From Byssothecium circinans (taxonomy: Eukaryota; Ascomycota; Dothideomycetes; Pleosporales; Massarinaceae), in the NCBI GenBank assembly GCA_010015675.1, contig ML976979.1, forward strand, positions 45,815 to 109,814: a stretch of 64,000 nucleotides of DNA. The letters run 5' to 3'. Positions within the stretch are counted from its first letter, which is position 1; each line of letters begins with the position of its first letter. Under the pieces are notes generated by a model, which was not told the DNA's origin, ran no database searches, and worked only from the letters and a program-made list of their open reading frames with translations. This document shows positions 57,226 to 64,000 of this stretch, piece by piece. Made by a program: the position numbers and the translations under genes.

Positions 57226-58535
57226 ATGGTCTCAAGACTATCCCGACACGACGAATACCCCACTCCTGTATCCACATCCAGTTCAAGAGAGCTCAATGAT
57301 CCCCCAGTCCTTGCAGTCATCGGCGTTGGCTATGTCGGCGAACATCTTGTTTGTGCTTTCTCATCTTCTTTCGAAGTAATCGGCTACGATGTATCACAAT
57401 CACGACTAGAAAAACTAAGATCCGGAAACCACCAGTCAAAAAGGATAAGATTTACGAGCAACGCCGAAGAGCTTAGAAGCGCTTCACATTTCCTCATTTC
57501 GGTTCCAACGACTTTGAGACTAGATGGCAGCGTTGACCTTTCCCACATAGAAAACGCACTGGAGGTTATTGAGCGTTATGCCCGCCAGGGTTCGATTGTC
57601 GTCATCGAAAGTACCGTTGCCGTTGGAACCACTCGAAGACTCCTTGAACCGCTTGCCAGGTCTCGTGGGATTTTTGCGGGGATGTCACCAGAGGTATGAG
57701 TCATTTTGCCCAGTCCAAACGATGACAGATTTCTAACATCTCAAAATAGCGAATTGATCCCGGCCGAGTTTCGCCTCCTGCTAACTCTATCCCGAAAGTT
57801 GTATCTGCGCTCGATGATGTCGTCCATGGATCACTCGACGCAATCACTGGGCTGTACGAATCCGTTTTTGATATTGTTGTCCCTGTCAGCAAACCCGAGG
57901 TGGCGGAGATGGTGAAGTTGTACGAAAACTGCCAAAGAACGATAGCCATCGCATACGCCAACGAAATGGCTGACGCCTGTGTCCCATTCGGCATTGATCC
58001 GTTCCAAGTGGCTAATACGGCTGCGACCAAGCCTTTTGGATATCTTCCGATATTCCCCTCCCTCGGTATTGGGGGTCACTGCATACCAGTCAGTCCGACT
58101 TATTTCATGTCAACTTGCAACCTCCCACTTCTCCAGCAGGCAAACGAGAGAATGTCCACACGTCCTTCAAGAATCGCCAGCCAGTTGCTTACATCGTTAC
58201 TGGACGAGGATCACCGACTCCACGGCGCCAATCACCAACCGCGTCTTCTAGTAGTTGGGCTGGGTTTCAAAGCCGGCCAGTCTGACCTGGTCAACTCGCC
58301 TGGTATACAATTTCTCAACTTCATGCGGAACTCCGGGGAGGTGGATCTGATGTTCTGCGATCCCTTAGTAGATCAAGCCGCCATTCCTGAGGTACCCAAG
58401 TTGAAAGAGAGCGCTTGGACGCCAGCTGTTTTAGAGAGCTTCAACGCAATTGTCGTGGCAGTCAAGCAACCAGGCTTGGATTATCGTATTTTGGAGGGGC
58501 TTCAAGGCGTTAAAGTGGATACATGGGAACGATGA
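57226..58535 (+). CDS. UDP-HexNAc 6-dehydrogenase-like (WbpA/TviB type)
   Basis: NAD-dependent oxidation of a UDP-sugar C6 alcohol to the uronic acid. Two exons (intron 57694-57749) give 417 aa. Rossmann motif VIGVGYVGE near residue 36, STVAVGTTRR, SPERIDPGR across the intron, then TKPFGYLPIFPS and GIGGHCIPVSPTYF with the catalytic Cys at residue 267. GGHCIP is the signature of bacterial UDP-N-acetylhexosamine dehydrogenases; eukaryotic UDP-glucose dehydrogenases have GGSCFQKD. Thus UDP-GlcNAc or UDP-GalNAc is the likelier substrate (inference). The usual Asp after IP-x is Ser here (IPVSP). The intron shows it is a resident eukaryotic gene, though its origin may be bacterial. Divergent from GT2 and in the same direction as the deacetylase. 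Confidence 0.9.
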
Positions 58536-59549
58536 CTTGTTCGACTTTGTGCAATCGTTGGCTGCTGTGATGCGCTAGACCCCAAATAGATAATGTCAAA
58601 GATCTTTCCATGGCTAAATCACCTGTCTCTAGGCCTAATGAGGCATAATCAAATCTTGGCATCTAGATTTCTTTTAGATGCAGTAGCCTCAATGATATCC
58701 CGTGATTGCACAAAAGCGTGAACTGGTCTGAGCCTGAGTGGAATCTTATGCGAATGCGAAATGAGTAGACGGAACCGCCCGCGATCGAGATCGCTTCTTT
58801 GTAGCCACGTCCCATAATGGGCGGTGTTGCTTGGCCTTATCTATGCTTGGAAGTTTAATGCCTGAGTGCACTGAAATAGCAGTTCAATGGAGGCCATTTA
58901 TTAGCTCATATTGTCCGCATGTTCTTGAATCGCGCACATCTTTATTTTTGGATTACTATGGTAGGCACTGGTAACGAGGGATCCCTACGGTTTACTGTGT
59001 CTTACCACGCCCGACGGGACAAACAGAGATCCCGTCATAGAGCTGACTCAGTACCGTAGCAGCATCTCTAATTAGGGTAAATCTTCAAAAGTGGAGACAA
59101 AATTCAAAACGATCTTTAACTTTTAAGACCAAACCTTAACTTTAAAGGCGGAATTCTAAAATCCTTGCTATCCAATTCGCTAATGGACTATGTCTAATCC
59201 CTGCCGGAACCCTGCCGGAACCCTAGACGCAGTACAAGTTCCAATGCCCCTGCCGAGCATGACTCGCCGAACCACACTTCGGAGCTAGGATCGGCCGAGC
59301 CGCCCCGAGGACGATCCGCAATGTCATTGGTACATGTTTCAGGCCCGTTTGGAGTCCCAACCTCTTTCGGTCCTTTTTCACAGATCAAACGTTCGTGTCG
59401 CTCTGTAGGGTCGAACCGAAAACGGTCCGAAGGACTGACGGTTGGGCTCAATTCGGATACGTTTACCGTACCTATGATTTTCAGAACATGACACAAATCG
59501 GCCCTGCTGTCGCGTCGTACACTAGTAGATAGACAGGCCCAGCCTCACG
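58536..59549. other. intergenic, no gene seen
   Basis: About 1 kb between the dehydrogenase and deacetylase genes. It contains a short repeat of CCTGCCGGAAC (two copies near 59205) and several AAAATTC/ACTTTAA patches. No supported gene. Confidence 0.6.
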
Positions 59550-60860
59550 ATGTTGCCTCGAATTCTTTTCTTCCTCACACCGCTTAGGCCTGCGCAGTTC
59601 AAACTCAGCCACGTAACTGCTCAGCAGCTTATGCGGGGTCCCATTCTTCAAAATGCAATACATGCCTGGAGGATTTTATGCTTCCATTTACAATCAGACA
59701 GCAAATCTGTCCTTTTCTCCTGTATTAACAAGCCTAGAGACTATTCCTAATTCTCTGCAATCATTCCACCCTTACTATTTCAATCTGGCGACATATGTTT
59801 GCCCAGTCTATCAGCAACCCGTCAAAAAGACTGGACGTTTGATAGGCATGTGTGGACTTCCAACTGGAGAGTCTTGTGACAATTGTTGCTCCTTTAGTGT
59901 ATGTCTCTGTTCCCAGAGCAATATAAATTCTTGTTTCCCTTTGTCTAATTGAGTAGGGTTACTGCACGTCGGACCCGAAGTACTGCGCTGCGCCCATGTG
60001 TCTCTTTGAGTATGGCCTAGCATGCGACGCGAATCAGTGGCCTCCAGGTGAGGACACATCTGCTGTTCCCAGGCCATTGCTAGGCAATGTGCCATACGGG
60101 AAACTGTTCAGACACTGTTCGGTAAAAGGTACTGTCGCTCTTACTTTCGACGATGGACCCGGAGAGTGGACAAATGACCTACTCGACATTCTCAAAGCCA
60201 ACAACGTAAAGGCAACGTTTTTCATCACCGGTAACAACATCAACAAGGGCCAGATCACTGACCCCGCAACCGAGTTTCCCGCGACAATCAGACGGACGTA
60301 CGAAGAAGGACACCAGATCGCGGCCCATACTTGGAGCCACATGAACATGAACGTTCTTACGTCGAAACAACGGATAGATGAGATGATCAAGGCTGAAATC
60401 GCCCTGAATTATATTCTTGGGTTCTTTCCCACATACTGGCGACCACCATACAACGAGTGCAACGACGAATGCGCTACAGACATGGCCAATCTCGGATACC
60501 ACACAGTAAGTCGGGGATCCCAGGACTCCAGGAGAAGGCTAATCAGACACCAACTAGACTTCGTACGATATCGACCCTCATGACTGGAAACACAATGTAA
60601 CCTATTCCAAAGAGAACTTCCTGGAGGCAATCACCAGTCGCAACTCCTCTGAAAGGTCCTGGCTGTCAATTTCCCATGACCTTCATAAGGCCACAGTTCA
60701 TGAGCTTACCCAATTCATGATTGACCATGCGCGAGAGCAGGGGTTTAAGCTGGTTAGAGTGGGCGAATGCCTGGATGATCCGGAGGAAAACTGGTATCGT
60801 AAACGTAGTACTGGCGGCCGCGGTTTCTTGTTGAAAGAGAAGTACGGAGCCGAGGTGTAG
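59550..60860 (+). CDS. secreted NodB polysaccharide deacetylase with chitin-binding-like region
   Basis: Removes N-acetyl groups from chitin-like polymers outside the cell. The NodB domain is clear: TFDDGPG (catalytic and metal Asp), HTWSH (metal His pair), RPPYNEC and ISHDLH. Before it lies a Cys-rich segment (MCGLPTGESCDNCCSFSGYC, DPKYCAAPMC) resembling CBM18 chitin-binding modules. Introns 59899-59956 and 60506-60557 are well supported. The 5' end is not: MLPRILFFLTPL at 59550 is a good signal peptide, but it is out of phase with the next exon. One more intron is needed; GTAACT near 59613 to CAG near 59698 would fit. Otherwise translation starts near 59656. The C-terminus is short and has no GPI-like tail. 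The frame ends at TAG 60860. Confidence 0.82.
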
Positions 60861-61234
60861 GAGGAGTGGCTTGAAATGCAGGGGCGGTTGTTTAACTTAC
60901 CGCGGAAAAGGAAGTCAGGCTCTGTAGTCGGTGCCTTTGTGGGCACGGAAATGGGAGAAGAAGCTGACGAAGAACAACCGAGGCGACGACGAGTGGAACA
61001 AGGCATAGATGTTGAATGTGGAGGCGGATTTTTTGTTGGACTGTTTACAAATTCTGAACTTGAGTGCGGCCATGAGCTCATGATCTAGTCCTTTACTTCA
61101 CCCATCGTTATACAAGTTCATGACTCTTATTCACCATTCAATATTGCATTGTATCATAACATAGTGCGGTGGTTCTAACGTTTCATACTATCTTCCAAAC
61201 CTTCTCCAATCATTATCAGCTCACTATCGGATTC
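60861..61234. other. convergent intergenic region
   Basis: 3' regions of the deacetylase and reductase genes. A 70-codon plus-strand frame here has no motif. Nothing else seen. Confidence 0.55.
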
Positions 61235-62320
61235 TTACTGAAAGTTCTTCAGCTGTTCCTCCGCTGTCGAATCCCTCCCATCACCACCAGCATTAGCCCA
61301 ACCCTCTTTTTCCGCCTGCGCGATCAAAGGAGTCCACTTCTTGATCATCTCCTCCAGCGTCGAAAACCCATCCTTCTTCCCCAATCTCTTCAGGAGCTCG
61401 ATGGACCTCTTATTATCAACAGTCCCATTATGCGCCTTCTCCTCGATCTTATCAACAAGCTTCCTGTCAGGGAACTCCTTGCGGAGAATGTCCACGACTT
61501 CGGTATACGTGAACCTCTCAGCGAACGCAAACAAGCGCTCACCTTGCACATCCTCCTCCGTCAAAGCGGCGATATGCAGTAGTGCAGTATCTTCGACATC
61601 GACGCACCACTGTGGAGGAAACATATCCACGAAAGCCGTCACACCGTCCCATAACAGTTTCAAGAACCCAGAAGAGCTGATGAATCCTGTCTTGTCTGGA
61701 CGCACAACAGTGCCCCAGTTCACATTTGGTAGAACAGTGTTGAATGTGAAGTGCGGCTTCTTTTCCTCGACCCATTTGTACGCGCGCTGTTCAGCTTCCG
61801 TCTTCTTCGCGCAGTAATTGATGAACGTCCGCGGGAAGTCCGGAGTGACTGGAAGCGTCCATGCGGCTTTGCTTCCCTCATTCCACGTCGATGAATCAAG
61901 ATGATATGTCTTCCCCGCTTCGAACGTCACACAGGCGCAGTTCGACGACGTATACACCACCCGCTTCACATTCTTTTCTTTTGCCGCGGCTTCAAGAACG
62001 TTCATCACCATATTGATCTCGGGCGTGATGATTTCATTCGGGTCCGGGAGAAACATAATGGAGGCGGCTATGTGGGCGACGCCATGCACGCCTTTGATGG
62101 CTTCGTCGAGTGCATTTGGTGCGGCGAGATCGGGTACTTGGGCGAGCTCGAAGTTCGGACCGTAGTGTGGTTTCATCCATGCATTCTTTTTGGCGGAGGC
62201 ATCGCGGACGGTGCCGCGGACGCGATAACCGGCTGCGAGGAGCTTTGTGATTGTCAGGCTGGCTATGTAGCCGTTTGCGCCGGTTATGAGGATGAGGTCG
62301 TTGGGTTGGACGTGAGGCAT
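61235..62320 (-). CDS. extended SDR reductase, DFR/GRE2-like
   Basis: NAD(P)H-dependent carbonyl reductase of the dihydroflavonol-reductase/Gre2 group, which reduces aldehydes or ketones. 361 aa in one exon from ATG 62320. Rossmann motif LITGANGYIAS near the N-terminus, VRGTVRDAS, the catalytic Ser region VVYTSSNCA and YCAKK (Tyr-x3-Lys). The ending is charged. Substrates of this group range from methylglyoxal to polyketide ketones, so none is assigned. It converges on the deacetylase gene. Membership in a carbohydrate cluster is possible, but sugar-nucleotide epimerases of this superfamily have different C-terminal motifs, so I do not favour that role. Confidence 0.9.
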   Translation of the reverse strand: MPHVQPNDLILITGANGYIASLTITKLLAAGYRVRGTVRDASAKKNAWMKPHYGPNFELAQVPDLAAPNALDEAIKGVHGVAHIAASIMFLPDPNEIITPEINMVMNVLEAAAKEKNVKRVVYTSSNCACVTFEAGKTYHLDSSTWNEGSKAAWTLPVTPDFPRTFINYCAKKTEAEQRAYKWVEEKKPHFTFNTVLPNVNWGTVVRPDKTGFISSSGFLKLLWDGVTAFVDMFPPQWCVDVEDTALLHIAALTEEDVQGERLFAFAERFTYTEVVDILRKEFPDRKLVDKIEEKAHNGTVDNKRSIELLKRLGKKDGFSTLEEMIKKWTPLIAQAEKEGWANAGGDGRDSTAEEQLKNFQ

Positions 62321-63666
62321 TTTGGATTGATGAGCTGGGGTTTCTTTGAGAGATTTCGGCAAGAGGATATGTTCGAGAAGTGTTGGTGTTTCGGCTGAGG
62401 GGTCCTGCGATCGGTTCTTATACCTTTCATCTCACCGTCTACGCCACTGTCTCGGGCGACACTCGGTTCAACGGCGCAGTAGCATGAACCTCTCAACCCA
62501 CCTTCCACACTACCAAATAAATTAAGACCCACCTCGCGCTCTCAATACAGCCAATCTCATCCAAGGAAACAATACTATCACAACAGTGACTGCGATAAGC
62601 CGGCACAGGCTGACGTGCGAATGTGCAACCAGGCGGCACAGTCTGACATATCTGGGTGCCACTACTTTCAACCACGTGTACTCAGCCATCTCATCCAACA
62701 ATTTCAATCGTGCGTATATGACGTATGATGGTGAACGAGCCAAGCGTAGTCGGTAACAAAAGCCCAATCCGCCACTTTCATGATTCAATGGAATTGAGTA
62801 AGACGACGCCATGCCTACCCAACACAACTCATCGAAAAATATGACGGCCTAAAACCCGATTGTGATTGACGTATCAATCAACTCAATTTTCGGGTTGGAA
62901 AGTGGCCTTGTATCATGGATGCAGTGATATGCATGCGTTGGAATATTGGCGGCGCTTTGCCAAGATTTGAGGTGAGGTGCATTACTAAAAGGAAACCTGA
63001 AGGGTAAGGATGGTCTTGTAATTGCGTAGAAGGTAATTAGAGATATGATTTCTCTATTTAAGGTTAATGGGTAGCAATGACCGCCGTGATTTGAGATAGT
63101 AATGGACGAGGTGAATGGGAGTGGCACGTGACCCGACCACTCCACCTCAACTATGTGGCAGTACGCCCGGCTACCAGTGTTTTGCAATAAAAAGACCTTA
63201 CAGCTTCGCATACAATCCAAATATTTGATGCTATCACCATCGAAGCAAGATCCACTCGAAGACGTCGGCGTCGAGGAGGATGGTTATTCTTCTGTACATA
63301 ATGATCTTTTGCTTAACATCGAATCAAAAAGTTAATAAAAAAAAACTCTTATAAAGATGCAGGAAGTGGCATGGTGTTCATTAGCGAACATCCTATTGTC
63401 GACAGATGTGATTCGGGATGACGAAGCTGACACTGACACGGACCAAAGCGGTAACAACTCCATGTAAAGACCCCTTCAAGCAGGTAATTTGCCCCTCAAT
63501 TGGCAGAAGAAGGCTACGCCATACCTAAAGTACGAACTCGACAGCCGCTCAAGCGGATGACCGGCTAAGCAGTCGAGTCAAAGCTGTTCCTTAGCTTCAA
63601 ACCAGCCCACGAGCATTCAAACCCTTTGCCGAATCGTATTCAAAATCCCTCAACTGGTCTTTAAAC
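62321..63666. other. intergenic, no gene seen
   Basis: 1.3 kb upstream of the reductase gene. The first part should hold its promoter. A poly-A tract lies near 63338. No supported gene or RNA. Confidence 0.6.
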
Positions 63667-63849
63667 ATGGCCCATGTCCTTACCACCCGGCAAGTATGGT
63701 CCCTCACCGAGAAGTCCGACCTGGCCATCGAGATCCACTACAACGACGTCTTCACCATCCAAGTCGACAGGGCTACGCGGCTTAAGTATGACTCATTCAA
63801 AGCATGCCTACATGACCTATTCCAGGTACGTTCTCCCTCTTTACTATAG
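63667..63849 (+). CDS. small hypothetical ORF, possibly longer
   Basis: 59 codons from ATG 63667 to TAG 63849, with no recognised motif. The same frame continues open after the stop for about 24 more codons plus a repeated SGIPP ending. The 24 bases from GTACGT to TAG just before GGTATC have splice-like ends but are too short for a normal intron. Either the small ORF ends here or a longer one is interrupted. It may be only a chance frame near the window edge. Confidence 0.3.
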   Translation: MAHVLTTRQVWSLTEKSDLAIEIHYNDVFTIQVDRATRLKYDSFKACLHDLFQVRSPSLL

Positions 63850-64000
63850 GGTATCGGCGACATCTCCCTTCGCAGAGTTGAAGTTCAACCAACGAATCCA
63901 GACTCTGAGACCAAAGCAGTGATAGGCAAAGAGGGAGTTCCTTTCGCGACCTCCGGAATCCCTCCTTCCGGAATCCCTCCGTAGTGTTTTAAGGAGTATT

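Noticed and set aside
61901..62398. 165-codon plus-strand open frame
   Set aside because: Antisense to the SDR reductase, with no motif of its own.

Overview
The window looks like nuclear DNA of a filamentous ascomycete (Pezizomycotina; Dothideomycetes is my best guess from the gene complement, not proven). Genes are monocistronic and lie on both strands. They are split by short GT-AG introns, mostly 45-190 bp, often with a CTAAC or TACTAAC branch site. Families typical of filamentous fungi are present: a HET-domain gene, a NACHT-ankyrin receptor, and AT-rich repeats that look mutated by RIP (repeat-induced point mutation). I found no tRNA, rRNA or CRISPR array.

Region 1 (about 0.5-28 kb) is a conserved housekeeping block. 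In order it holds a Ptc1-type PP2C phosphatase (-), ESCRT-III Vps2 (-) divergent from mitofusin Fzo1 (+), a two-HKD phospholipase D (-), cyanase with a probable mitochondrial presequence (+), a multi-C2H2 zinc-finger protein (+), homocitrate synthase (+), a long active rhomboid protease (-), the Tul1/Dsc1 RING E3 ligase (-) and an unrecognised membrane protein (+). Intergenic stretches carry many short tandem repeats.

Region 2 (28.5-47.2 kb) mixes defence-like and core genes. A roughly 2,100-codon NACHT-ankyrin receptor (-) is interrupted by an in-frame TGA. It is followed by an F-box protein (-), tyrosyl-DNA phosphodiesterase Tdp1 (-), URM1 (-) head-to-head with ELP2 (+), a small protein-kinase-like protein (+) and a Cys-rich single-pass surface protein (+). 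URM1 and ELP2 belong to the two pathways that modify the same tRNA wobble uridine, and they share one 359-bp intergenic promoter.

Region 3 (47.2-64 kb) looks accessory. It holds a HET-domain gene, a 703-bp near-perfect AT-rich palindrome flanked by TA, an RRM-like protein, and a group of carbohydrate genes. These are a chitin-synthase-related GT2 synthase, a bacterial-type (WbpA/TviB-like) UDP-HexNAc 6-dehydrogenase and a secreted NodB polysaccharide deacetylase with a chitin-binding-like Cys region. A 408-bp hAT-type MITE lies between the first two. A DFR/GRE2-like reductase follows. My main candidate for an undescribed system is this GT2 + HexNAc-dehydrogenase + deacetylase set. It would make, acidify and de-N-acetylate an extracellular HexNAc-based polymer; the joint function is inference.

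Exon boundaries were placed by eye from splice signals, reading-frame continuity and family motifs. Spliced lengths were checked to be multiples of three, except where stated.
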